Positions 42,482-50,793 of a stretch of DNA of 64,000 nt are shown piece by piece. How positions within the stretch are numbered: position 1 is the stretch's first letter; every line of letters begins with the position of its first letter. Location: NCBI RefSeq assembly GCF_018129065.1, contig NZ_JAAEDM010000003.1:86678-150677 (forward strand), read 5' to 3'. A program made the position numbers and the translations under genes. The DNA is from Neoroseomonas soli. Its GTDB lineage: Bacteria; Pseudomonadota; Alphaproteobacteria; Acetobacterales; Acetobacteraceae. A model generated the notes under the pieces. It searched no databases. It worked only from the letters and a program-made list of their open reading frames with translations, and was not told where the DNA came from.

Positions 42482-42856
42482 TCAGCCGCGCCCCCTGCAA
42501 CGACGGCTCAACCGTGCGCGGGCGTGTCGGCTGAGCGCGATCTTCCGACGATCGGCGCTGATGAGCCGATGGTTCAAGATCGTGAGGATGATTCCGTCCT
42601 GCGCCTCCACGAGCGCGATGCCGGCAGCGCGCTCCAGAAGCGATCCCGGAACGCCATCGAGGCGGAGTTCGATGAGTCGATCATGTGACAGCCAACGCAG
42701 CACTCGCCCGCCGGGCTGTGCGGCTTCCTGATCAGCTTCGGCGTGCAGCATGGCGAGGACGTCGCTGGGGACTCCGCGTTGATTCTGCCGAACCGAGGCG
42801 TGGAGGCTGAGAGGCAGGACGCCGGAGTAGCGGTGCATGGCGATCTCCGTGGGCAT
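42482..42856 (-). CDS. Small DUF4258-like protein, first gene of the reverse-strand cassette
   Basis: The protein has 124 residues. The ATG at 42854-42856 has an AGGAG ribosome-binding site. ASVRQNQRGVPSDVLAMLHAEAD, LSHDRLIELRLDGVPG and DGIILTILNHR follow the layout of DUF4258/RQQRGI-type small proteins, which end in a beta strand of the IITV kind. Some relatives lie in toxin-like contexts. It is coupled to the 625-residue gene. Homology is tentative. Confidence 0.6.
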   Translation of the reverse strand: MPTEIAMHRYSGVLPLSLHASVRQNQRGVPSDVLAMLHAEADQEAAQPGGRVLRWLSHDRLIELRLDGVPGSLLERAAGIALVEAQDGIILTILNHRLISADRRKIALSRHARARLSRRCRGRG

Positions 42857-43181
42857 GGCGGTCTCCTTGACTGCCGGCAACCTAACCATGGCCGTCCGTG
42901 CCGTGGTTCCCGAATATGCTGTGGGGCGGGAAGATTCTTGAGAAGATGCTGATCCAATATTGGGAACATGGTTTGGGTGCGTGTGATCGGGGGTGTCCGG
43001 GCCCGCCTGGGAGCCGCGTCGCTCAGGCGCGTTTACTCGCGGGCGACACTTCGTTTTCCCTCGGCGGGCGGCGCGGCGGTGGCGTTCGTCGAGGACTGCA
43101 TCTCCGACGCCCGCGGCAGACCCCAGCATTGCGGCCGGATAATCCGATCACCCTTGAACGCTACCGGCGGTTCCATCTCTG
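42857..43181. promoter_or_regulatory. Promoter/operator region and right junction of the cargo cassette
   Basis: No gene is supported here. An imperfect inverted repeat pairs GGTTCCCGAATAT (42905-42917) with ATATTGGGAAC (42957-42967). It includes the palindrome CCAATATTGG (42954-42963) in an A+T-rich patch upstream of the minus-strand cassette. Further right the sequence becomes phage-like and ends with the second copy of the connector gene tail. Confidence 0.45.
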
Positions 43182-43183
43182 AT
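43156..43183 (+). repeat. Right copy of the 28-bp direct repeat flanking the cargo cassette
   Basis: It encodes ERYRRFHL-stop again and keeps the TGATG junction with the next gene. Just before it the encoded residues (PDNPITL) differ from those of the intact gene (PDRLAAL), so this tail comes from a related but divergent connector gene. Confidence 0.8.
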
Positions 43184-43520
43184 GGGCGCTCTGCGCGGAG
43201 CCCGTCGTCGCGCCCTGGCGCGGCGCGGTCGGCCGATGACCCTGCGTCGTCTCGTGACCCCGCCCGGCACCGTCGTCAGCGCCACCGTGACCGGCTTCTC
43301 GGCCGACTATGCGCCAGACGATCTCGCCCCGCCGCTGGTGCAAGGCGACCGTCGCCTCGAGATCCTGCACGCCGACCTGGTCGCCGCCGGCTTTCCCTGG
43401 CCGCCGCGCGAGCCCGATGAGGTGCTGGACGGCGGGGAAAGCTTCACCGTGATCTTCGCCGCCCCTGTGTGGGAGGGGGCGGACCGCATCGGCTGGACCC
43501 TGGCAGTGCGGGGCGGCTGA
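43182..43520 (+). CDS. Phage head closure-type protein
   Basis: The protein has 112 residues. The beta-rich part (GTVVSATVTGFSADYAPDDLAPPLVQGDRRLEILHADLVAAG, GESFTVIFAAPVWEG) resembles small head-completion proteins that follow the gp6-like gene. Its ATG overlaps the stop of the duplicated connector tail. Likely role: plug or adaptor under the connector. Confidence 0.72.
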   Translation: MGALRGARRRALARRGRPMTLRRLVTPPGTVVSATVTGFSADYAPDDLAPPLVQGDRRLEILHADLVAAGFPWPPREPDEVLDGGESFTVIFAAPVWEGADRIGWTLAVRGG

Positions 43521-43521
43521 C

Positions 43522-44259
43522 ATGGCCTTCACCCGCGCCCAGTTCCGCAACTTCACCCGTGAGCTCGAGGTCGGCACGCGCGGCCTCACGGGTCCGGCTG
43601 CCAGCCGCCGTCTCGCCGCCATGGCTCGCGCGCACATCGCCGAGGTCGAGCGCCAGCAGGCCGCCCGCTCCGGCGGCGTGGTGCCGGACCACACCACCAC
43701 GGTGGACGGGCGGGTGGGCGCCGCGCCGGAACTGGTGCGTCCCGACGGCGTCATCCTGATCGCCTGGCACTACCTCACCGAGGCGGTGATCCGCACCGTG
43801 ACCTACCTCGAGGAGAACGGTCCGGAGCGAAAGGGCGGCTGGAAGGCCAGCATCACCACCTTCGTCGACGATGCGGCGGTCCCGCGCACCGCCCGGCTGC
43901 CACCCAGCGCTACGGAGGCGGTGGTGGTGGTGCGCGCCGACTACGCCCGACGCCTCGAAGTCGGCAAGCGCGACAGCGGCGGGCCCTTCGTGCTGCAGGT
44001 GCCGATGCATTTCGTCGAGCAGGCAGCGGTCGCGCTGCGACCGGCGCTCCGCCCGCTCGGCTGGGAACCGCGCTTCACCTATGTCGACGTGCCGGACGCT
44101 TTCGCGCTCAGTGTCGAGGCCACCCGGCGCCGTCGCTTCGGGCGGCGGGGGATCGTGACGGAGCGCTCCCAGCGCCGCGTGGCGGGTGGCCGGGATGTGG
44201 AAAGCCAGGTCCGTTATCCGGCGATCGTCATTCGCCCCATCCGGGCTGCCCGTTCGTGA
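43522..44259 (+). CDS. Phage neck/tail-completion protein (gp10-like position)
   Basis: The protein has 245 residues. It starts TRAQFRNFTRELEVGTRGLTGPAASRRLAAMARAHI and includes LEVGKRDSGGPFVLQVPMHFVEQAAVALRPAL. The place between head closure and tail terminator genes and the ADYARRLEVGK motif are as in HK97-gp10-like proteins. It ends with a GTGA overlap to the next gene. Confidence 0.72.
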   Translation: MAFTRAQFRNFTRELEVGTRGLTGPAASRRLAAMARAHIAEVERQQAARSGGVVPDHTTTVDGRVGAAPELVRPDGVILIAWHYLTEAVIRTVTYLEENGPERKGGWKASITTFVDDAAVPRTARLPPSATEAVVVVRADYARRLEVGKRDSGGPFVLQVPMHFVEQAAVALRPALRPLGWEPRFTYVDVPDAFALSVEATRRRRFGRRGIVTERSQRRVAGGRDVESQVRYPAIVIRPIRAARS

Positions 44260-44696
44260 CCGCCTCGCCCTATGCGGACAGCGTCGCGGCCATCGCCGCG
44301 GCCTGGTCATCTGGCTGGCCGGCACCGCCCGGGGTGCCGGTGCTCTGGCATCACAATGGCAGCGATGCCGTGCCCTCCCGTGTCAGCACGCAGCACTGGC
44401 TGCATCTGGCGGTCGAGCACAGCAGCGAGCGCCTCGTCGCCTTCGGCGGCGGCCGCGGCGCCCATGAGAAGGAACTGCATGGCTCCGTGGTGATCCGTGT
44501 CATGGCGGCGCGTGGGCTCGGCGAGGCGACGCAGCTGGCTTTGCTCGACCAGGCCCTCGCCGTGTTCCGCAGCCGGCGCGACGGACCGCTGTCCTTCCTT
44601 GGCACCTCGGTGATCGAGATGCCCGGCGCCTCGGCCGATGGCGCCTGGTGGGTACGCAGCGGCATCGCCGTCTTCGTCTATCGCTTCCGCGGCTGA
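44256..44696 (+). CDS. Phage tail terminator-like protein
   Basis: The protein has 146 residues. WPAPPGVPVLWHHNG, HLAVEHSSERLVAFGGG and GSVVIRVMAARGLGEATQLALLDQALAVF match the layout of tail-completion proteins of the lambda gpU/DUF4128 kind. Directly before the tail tube gene is the expected position. The start is GTG with a 4-bp overlap. Confidence 0.7.
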   Translation: MTASPYADSVAAIAAAWSSGWPAPPGVPVLWHHNGSDAVPSRVSTQHWLHLAVEHSSERLVAFGGGRGAHEKELHGSVVIRVMAARGLGEATQLALLDQALAVFRSRRDGPLSFLGTSVIEMPGASADGAWWVRSGIAVFVYRFRG

Positions 44697-44732
44697 TCCG
44701 GCCGCCTCCCTCCTTCCCATCGGAGAGTTCCC

Positions 44733-45986
44733 ATGCCCCTCGCCGAAGGCAGCGCGGCCCGCTTCGCGTACAAATTCTACGCGGACGGCAGCATGATCAC
44801 GAACGCGGAGGCGGACATCGCCACCGCACCGGGGGCCACCGGCGGCCGCATCCTCCGTCGCGTCAGCGCCGGGTTGAACCTGCGCAAGAACGCCACCCGC
44901 TCGGCCGAGATCCTGCCCTCGCGCCAGGTGCGCAGCTCGCGGCACACCTCGCGCCGGGTCGAGGGACCGCTGGACGGCGAGTTCTCCCCCGGCAGCTACT
45001 TCGACTTCATCGAGGCGGCGCACCGCGACACCGCCGCACCGATCCTGCCCTCAGGCCTGACCGAGGTGCAGCTCACCAGCGTTGCCGCGGACGCCACCAC
45101 CTCGAAGCTCACCTTCGGGGGCGGCGATCCGGTCGCGCTCGGCCTGCGCAAGGGGGCGATCCTGCAGTTCGCCAGCTTGTCCGCGGCTGGCAACAACGGC
45201 GTGCGCTTCCTGGTCACCGGCTTCGGCGGCACCTCCAACCGCGAGGTCAGTGTCTTTCCGGCGCCGACCACCATGGCGGCGGACACCAGCTTCACGCTGA
45301 GCACGCCGGGGAAGTCGTCGATCATCCCGGCCTCCGGCCATGTCCGGCGCAAACTGGCGATCGAGCGCTACCACGAGGATCTCGACCGCGCCCGGCTCTA
45401 TACCGAGCTGCGTGTGACGGGGTACCGCCTCGCCGTCCCCGCCGAGGGCAACAGCACCTTCGGCCTCAACGTCATGGGGCGGAACCGCCGTACGCTGACC
45501 GGCGCGGCGGCGCCCTACTTCACCTCGCCGGCGGCCGCCACCACCACCGAGGTGTGCAACAGCCTTAACGGCATCCTGCGCATCGCCGGCAGCACGGTCG
45601 GCACCGTCACCGGGCTGAACCTCAACCTCGCCATGGCGGCGGACGCGCCTGCGGTGCTCGGCCAGGCCTTCCCGCCGGACGTGCTGCTCGGCACTGCCGA
45701 CGTCACCGGCGACTTCACCGCGCTGGTCGACGACACCGACGCGATCAGCGTCGCCTTCGAGGAGGAGCTCGAGGTCGAGCTGCTGTTCATGCTGACCGCG
45801 GGGGGTGCGTCAGCCGATGCAGTGGCTTTCCACCTGCCGCGGCTCAAGCTGAACGGCGACGAGGAGAACGTGCAGGGCGAGGGCTCGCAGACCATGAACG
45901 TGCCGTTCCAGGCGCTGGAATACCTCGGCAGTGCGGCTGGCATGACCGGCACCACGCTGCGTTGCACGGATACCGCGGCGACCTGA
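44733..45986 (+). CDS. Phage tail tube protein
   Basis: The protein has 417 residues. It starts PLAEGSAARFAYKFYADGSMI; the body is beta-rich with VRSSRHTSRRVEGPLDGEFSPGSYFDFIEAAH, a common feature of siphovirus tube proteins. An Ig-like insertion in the middle (PTTMAADTSFTLSTPGKSSI) and a C-terminal EEELEVELLFMLTAGG region follow. It lies after the terminator gene and before the chaperone, with a cargo gene in between. Confidence 0.85.
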   Translation: MPLAEGSAARFAYKFYADGSMITNAEADIATAPGATGGRILRRVSAGLNLRKNATRSAEILPSRQVRSSRHTSRRVEGPLDGEFSPGSYFDFIEAAHRDTAAPILPSGLTEVQLTSVAADATTSKLTFGGGDPVALGLRKGAILQFASLSAAGNNGVRFLVTGFGGTSNREVSVFPAPTTMAADTSFTLSTPGKSSIIPASGHVRRKLAIERYHEDLDRARLYTELRVTGYRLAVPAEGNSTFGLNVMGRNRRTLTGAAAPYFTSPAAATTTEVCNSLNGILRIAGSTVGTVTGLNLNLAMAADAPAVLGQAFPPDVLLGTADVTGDFTALVDDTDAISVAFEEELEVELLFMLTAGGASADAVAFHLPRLKLNGDEENVQGEGSQTMNVPFQALEYLGSAAGMTGTTLRCTDTAAT

Positions 45987-45987
45987 T

Positions 45988-46500
45988 TCATGACGTGGCG
46001 CCCGGTTCGGCGTCCGCGGCCGACACGGGTGCGGCCTTCTTCGCGTTGCGCGTGGCCACTGCCTTGCGGGCGGCGACGCGGCGCTTCCGCGTGGTGACAG
46101 CCTTAGCTGCGGCATTCCGTGCCTTGGTGGCCCTGTCCAGCACCTGGTACTTCGTGCCGGTCCGCGTCGGTGGGGTCGTCACTTCCTCGGCCGTGCAGCG
46201 CCAGGGGCGCGTGATGCGCCGTAGCTCCGCCTTGGCGGTCTCGATGGGGATTTTGAAGAACTCCCATCGCAGCCGCCGGTCATCGAGCGCGCGGTGCAGC
46301 GCCTTTTCGGCGTTGAACGCATCCCGCACCGGCGCGCTGAACTCGAGCCTCCATTCGCCTGGGATCCTGTGCGCCGAGGCGACCGACTGCATGCGCGTCA
46401 TGCAGTCCACCTGGGTGAGCCCGATCTTGACGATGTTCCGCGCCAGCGCGGCGTTGCTCATCAGGTAGACCCAGCCTGGACGGTGCTTGTCTTCCCCCAT
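45988..46500 (-). CDS. T5orf172-type GIY-YIG protein carried in the tail module
   Basis: The protein has 170 residues. The nuclease domain is GWVYLMSNAALARNIVKIGLTQVDCMTRMQSV, then FNAEKALHRALDDRRLRWEFFKIP with the catalytic Glu. The C-terminal 60 residues are a Lys/Arg/Ala tail (RKRRVAARKAVATRNAKKAA) suited to nonspecific DNA binding. It lies antisense, its stop two bases from that of the tail tube gene. The domain family is the same as in the defence island gene at 6671, but the sequences are otherwise unlike. Confidence 0.88.
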   Translation of the reverse strand: MGEDKHRPGWVYLMSNAALARNIVKIGLTQVDCMTRMQSVASAHRIPGEWRLEFSAPVRDAFNAEKALHRALDDRRLRWEFFKIPIETAKAELRRITRPWRCTAEEVTTPPTRTGTKYQVLDRATKARNAAAKAVTTRKRRVAARKAVATRNAKKAAPVSAADAEPGATS

Positions 46501-46591
46501 CGTCTTTCCCCGCGTTCGGCGCCGCGCCTGCCGGCGCCTGCCCCCATCCCGTCATCCCATCGTGCCGTTCCAGCATCGGGAAGGAAACAAC

Positions 46592-47044
46592 ATGCCCGCC
46601 ATCTTCGACACCCTGGCGCTGCCGACCGATCGCAGCGCCCGCCTGCTGCTCATCCACCCGGTGACGCGCGCGCCTCTCACCGACGAGGCCGGCGAGCAGG
46701 GCTGGATCGAGCTCTATTCCTGGGAGAGCGAGCAGGCCCAGGCGCATCGCCTCGCGCGTGACAACGCCCAGCGCAAGCTCGGTCGCGAGTTCACCGCTGA
46801 GGAGGAATGGGAGGATATGGGCCAGATGCTGGCCCGCCTGACCCGCGCCTGGCACCTGGTCGGCCTCGACGGTCGCGCCATCGCCGCGCCCTGCAGCTTC
46901 GACCTCGCGGCCGGCGCCTACAACGCCACCGGCCTGCGCTGGCTGCGCAACGCCGCGATTGCCTTCCTCAATGTCAGCGGCAACTTCTTCCCTTTGGCTG
47001 GCTCGGCGCCCTCCGCGCCCATGGCCGACACGCATTCTGGCTGA
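46592..47044 (+). CDS. Tail assembly chaperone, short (G-like) product
   Basis: The protein has 150 residues. ATG at 46592 follows GGGAAGGAAAC. The sequence begins PAIFDTLALPTDRSARLLLIHPVTRAPLTDEAGEQGWIELYSWESEQAQAH, typical of G-type chaperones. It stops at 47044, but a slippery CCCTTTG lies at 46990-46996 and a -1 frame stays open to 47391. This makes the lambda-like G/GT pair. Confidence 0.82.
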   Translation: MPAIFDTLALPTDRSARLLLIHPVTRAPLTDEAGEQGWIELYSWESEQAQAHRLARDNAQRKLGREFTAEEEWEDMGQMLARLTRAWHLVGLDGRAIAAPCSFDLAAGAYNATGLRWLRNAAIAFLNVSGNFFPLAGSAPSAPMADTHSG

Positions 47045-47391
47045 GCCAGCGCCTCAAGGACGGCGGTACACGCCGCCAGCATTTTTTGGCAGCGCAGCGG
47101 CAGACCGGCCGCACCCCGGCCGGGTTGATTGGGCCGCCGCGCCCGCCCGGCTCCGAGGCGGTGTGGCGCGCCTTCAGCGAGTTAGATGCCCAGCGGCTTC
47201 ACACGGAGAGCGGCATCCCCCAGCCGCTACAGCACCGCGACGTCGAGGCCTGGTGCCGCACCATGCGCGTCCCGCTGCACCCGGCCGAGATCGTCGCCGT
47301 GCTGGTGCTGGATGGTGAGCGCCGCGCCGTCGAGGCTGAGCGGTTGGCAGCGCGCAGTCCCGCGGACATCGATCCGGAGGATGACGGATGA
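46592..47391 (+). CDS. Tail assembly chaperone, -1 frameshift (G-T fusion) product
   Basis: Ribosomes that slip by -1 at C-CCT-TTG (46990-46996) avoid the stop at 47044. They read about 131 further codons (GWLGALRAHGRH... to PADIDPEDDG), giving about 266 residues. The -1 frame contains PPGSEAVWRAFSELDAQRL and PLHPAEIVAVLVLDGERRA, coding-like. Its stop overlaps the tape-measure start as ATGA, which shows it is translated. There is no good independent start. Known biology: G-T fusions bind the tape measure and tail tube. Confidence 0.8.
46990..46996 (+). promoter_or_regulatory. Programmed -1 frameshift site
   Basis: CCCTTTG obeys the X-XXY-YYZ rule in the zero frame (C CCT TTG). It precedes the zero-frame stop by about 45 bases and is the only such heptamer I noticed in the overlap of the two frames. 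A G+C-rich stretch that could fold follows. Confidence 0.75.
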
Positions 47392-50300
47392 GCGGCAGCC
47401 TTGGCGGCGTCGAACTGCTGTCGATCATCCGCTCCTCGCTCGATGCCTCCGGCTATGTCGCCGGCGCCCGGCAGGTCGACGGGGCGAATGAGCGCCTGCG
47501 CGCCTCGGGCGACAAGGTCGCGGGGACGCACGAACGCATCACACGCGGGATGGACCAGACCGCTCGTCAGGTCGCCGCCCTGGCGCAGCGCACCAATCCG
47601 GCCGTCAAGGCGACCGTCGAGCTGGTCGATGCCGAGGCCAAGCTCGATCGCGCCCTGAAACTCGGGCTGATCAGCCTCGATGACCACGCGCGGCTGCTGG
47701 TGCCGCTGCAGCAGCGCCACCAGGCGGCGACCGCCGCGGCCAACCAGACCGCCAACGCCTTCGGCGTCACGGCGCGGCAGGCGCAGCAGCTGGCGCCGCA
47801 GATCAACGACGTCATCACCTCGCTGCTCGGTGGCGCCAGCGCCTTCCAGGTGCTGACCCAGCAGGGCGGCCAGATCACCCAGGCCATGGGCGGGGTGGGC
47901 AACACCTTCCGCGCCATCAGTGGGCTCTTCACGCCCGTCCGGGTCGGCGTGCTCGCCGTCGGCGGGGCGCTGATCGGCACCTTCGCGGCTTACGAGGGCA
48001 CGGAGCGCCGCGTCGCCCGGTTGCGCAATGAGCTGCGCGGCTATGCCGCCGACTACGAGAGCCTGGCGCGCAACCTGGAGCGCCGCGCCAGGGAGCAGAG
48101 CCTGCTGACCCCCGGCGCGGGTCGCAGCGAGGTGCGCACCGCCCAGGCGCGCATCGCCCAGGTCGTCCGGCCGGAGGATCGCGAGAACCTCGAGCGCTAC
48201 GTGGCGCTCGCGCTCGACCTTTCCCGCACCCTCGACAAGGACCTCGCTGCCGCCGCCGAGCGGGTCGCCCGTGCGCTGCGCCGGCCGGAGGAGGTGGCGC
48301 GCGAACTCGCCGAGCAGGGCGTGCGCGGCTTCGACGAGCAGTTCCGCCGCCATATTGAGCTCATGGTCCGTGCCGGTGATGCCAGCGGCGCCGCGGCGCA
48401 GGTGATCGCGCGCCTGACCAGCGTGGTGCAGGGTGCGACCAATGGCGGTACCGCCTTCGAGCGGGCGATCAACAACGTCGAGAAATCGCTCGAGGGTCTG
48501 TGGAACCGCATCACCGACGGGCTGGCCCGCGCCGGTGGTCCGTTCATCGAGTGGCTCGCCCGGTCGGAGCGGAACTCCCGCGCGCTGGTCGAGATCGGCG
48601 GTCTGTCCATCCTGCGCGCCTTGCCGGGCGGCCTCCCGATTGAGGGAGCGTTCCGGCTGCAGCAGATGCTCGGTCCCTCCGCGCCGGGCGCCCAGTCCGC
48701 CCGGCCGACACCGGCTGCGGATATCGCCGGCCTTTTGGAGGAGGCCGCCCGCGTCTCTGGCGTCGATCGCGCCCTGCTGGAGCGGGTGCAGCGCGCCGAG
48801 GGGATCCGCAATCCGGACGGCAGCTGGCGCACCAGCAGCGCGGGCGCGCGCGGCCCGATGCAGGTCATGCCCGGGACCTTCCAGGAACTGGCCCGGCGCT
48901 ACGGCATCGAGGGCGGGATCGACGATCCCCGCGCCAACATGCTGGCCGGCGCGCTCTACCTGCGCGAGCGGCTGCAGACCCGCGGCGACGTCGCCCTGGC
49001 GCTCGCCGACTACAACGCCGGCCCGGGCCGGGTGGACCGCGTGCTCGGCGGCCAGGCGGAACTGCCGAACGAGACGGCGCGGTATGTGCGCGGCATCCGG
49101 TCGGGCTATTCGGGCTCGGGCATTGCCGGGCCGGTGCAGCCCGTTCCCGCGACACCCTCTCCCCCGGCGCCTGCGGCTACTATTCCGCAGCCCGCATCCG
49201 TCGCCGGCCCACCAACGCCGACGCCCGAGCAGCGCTTCTACGACAGCGCACTGTCCGAGGTCCGCCGGCGCGGAACGCCGACTGGCGACGTCGCCGAGCT
49301 GACGCGCGATCTCGAGCGCTTCCAGCGCGCCCAGCGCCAAGCAGCACCTGACAGCGCCGAGTATCGCGAGTTCGGCGACGCCATCGAGCAGATCCGCGCC
49401 CGTATCACCGGCACCGAACGGCCGATCGAGCAGTTCATCCGCGGCCAGCGCGAGGCGGCCAGGATCGCGGAGACCAGTGAGGGCGCCGCGCGCGAACTCG
49501 CCCAGGCCATGCAGGGCTTGGATGAGGCCGCCCGCGCCCAGGGCCGCGACCCCACCGCCGAGGAACGCGCCGCTGTGCGCGAGGCGGTGCTGGCGCGCGC
49601 CGCCGGTCAGTATCGCGACCTCACAGCCAACGTCGATCGCCAGATCGACGCCGAGGGTCGGCTCAATGAGACGCTGGGCCGCGGCGCCGGCGCGCTGCAG
49701 GAGGCCGAGGCGCGGGCCAAAGCACTGGAGGATGTCCGCCGCGCCGGGCTCGTCGGCACGGAGCAGGAGGCGGCGGCGGTCGCCGAGCTCACTGAGCGCT
49801 ACCTCCGCCTCGCCCGCGCCCAGGCCGACCGCATCACCGCCGCCTCGCTGGATGAGCAGCGCCGACAGATCGAGCTCATACGTGGCGAGGCGGGCACCAT
49901 TGGCCTCGGGGAGCGCGACCGGGCGGAGGCGATCGCCGCCATCCGCGCCCGTGCCGAACTGGAACGCCGGTCGCCCGGCAGCGCCGATACGGAGACGGGG
50001 CGGCAGTACGTCGCCAATGCCGTCGACCTCGCCCGCGCGCAGGACGATGTCCGCGTGCTCAAGGAGATCGAGGGATGCGGTCGTGAGACCGCCGGCGTGC
50101 TGGTCAGCGGCTTCCGTGCCGTCGCCTTCGAGGGCCGCCGTGCCAGCGACGTACTGCGCGACATGGAGCGCGCTCTCCTGGATCTCGGCACCCGCGCGCT
50201 GCTGCTCAAGCCGCTGGAAGAGATGCTCGGCCGCGTCGCCTCTGGACTATTCGGCGGGAGCAGCGGCGGCGGCCTCATAGGCATGGTCGGTTCGTTGTTC

Positions 50301-50711
50301 GGCAGCAGCACCATGGAAGTCGCCGGCACGGGCCTCGCCAAAGGCATCGAGGGCGCCGCCGGCCTAGTCACCGCCGCCGCCCCACTGTTTCACGAGGGCG
50401 GCGTCGTCGGCGCCGACCCCACCCCGCGCCGCCTGGTCCCGGAGATCTTCTTCCATGGGGCACCGCGACTGCACAGCGGCGGCTTTGCGGGCGGGACACC
50501 CTTCGCCAGCGACGAGGTCCCCGCCATCCTCCGCCGCGGCGAGGTCGTGCTGAACCGCCGCCAGCAGCAGGCCGTCGCCCGCGCGGCCACGCCCAGCGTG
50601 TCGCAGACCATCATCGTCCGCGCCGAGGACCCGGCCGCCTTCCATCGCACCCGGCTGCAGATGGCCGGCGCCATGCGACGCGACCTCGCCCGCGCGATGC
50701 GCAACGCGTGA
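47388..50711 (+). CDS. Tape measure protein with lytic transglycosylase domain
   Basis: The protein has 1107 residues. The N-terminal half is helical and lambda-H-like (QINDVITSLLGGASAFQVLTQQGGQITQAMGG). Near residues 450-560 an SLT/goose-lysozyme-like domain reads GVDRALLERVQRAEG, GARGPMQVMPGTFQELARRYG and ALADYNAGPGRV. The C-terminus has FHEGGVVG and DEVPAILRRGEVVLNRRQQQAV, typical of tape measures. It sets tail length and helps the DNA through the cell wall. Confidence 0.94.
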   Translation: MSGSLGGVELLSIIRSSLDASGYVAGARQVDGANERLRASGDKVAGTHERITRGMDQTARQVAALAQRTNPAVKATVELVDAEAKLDRALKLGLISLDDHARLLVPLQQRHQAATAAANQTANAFGVTARQAQQLAPQINDVITSLLGGASAFQVLTQQGGQITQAMGGVGNTFRAISGLFTPVRVGVLAVGGALIGTFAAYEGTERRVARLRNELRGYAADYESLARNLERRAREQSLLTPGAGRSEVRTAQARIAQVVRPEDRENLERYVALALDLSRTLDKDLAAAAERVARALRRPEEVARELAEQGVRGFDEQFRRHIELMVRAGDASGAAAQVIARLTSVVQGATNGGTAFERAINNVEKSLEGLWNRITDGLARAGGPFIEWLARSERNSRALVEIGGLSILRALPGGLPIEGAFRLQQMLGPSAPGAQSARPTPAADIAGLLEEAARVSGVDRALLERVQRAEGIRNPDGSWRTSSAGARGPMQVMPGTFQELARRYGIEGGIDDPRANMLAGALYLRERLQTRGDVALALADYNAGPGRVDRVLGGQAELPNETARYVRGIRSGYSGSGIAGPVQPVPATPSPPAPAATIPQPASVAGPPTPTPEQRFYDSALSEVRRRGTPTGDVAELTRDLERFQRAQRQAAPDSAEYREFGDAIEQIRARITGTERPIEQFIRGQREAARIAETSEGAARELAQAMQGLDEAARAQGRDPTAEERAAVREAVLARAAGQYRDLTANVDRQIDAEGRLNETLGRGAGALQEAEARAKALEDVRRAGLVGTEQEAAAVAELTERYLRLARAQADRITAASLDEQRRQIELIRGEAGTIGLGERDRAEAIAAIRARAELERRSPGSADTETGRQYVANAVDLARAQDDVRVLKEIEGCGRETAGVLVSGFRAVAFEGRRASDVLRDMERALLDLGTRALLLKPLEEMLGRVASGLFGGSSGGGLIGMVGSLFGSSTMEVAGTGLAKGIEGAAGLVTAAAPLFHEGGVVGADPTPRRLVPEIFFHGAPRLHSGGFAGGTPFASDEVPAILRRGEVVLNRRQQQAVARAATPSVSQTIIVRAEDPAAFHRTRLQMAGAMRRDLARAMRNA

Positions 50712-50793
50712 GGTTCCAGCCTCAAATCCCTTGCTGCACCTTCGAACGCCAACCGATCATTAGCTACAATCGAGATCTCGGCGGTGACGCGCC

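Noticed and set aside
47199..49340. 713-codon minus-strand frame inside the tape measure gene
   Set aside because: Antisense shadow of a gene with clear tape-measure and transglycosylase motifs.
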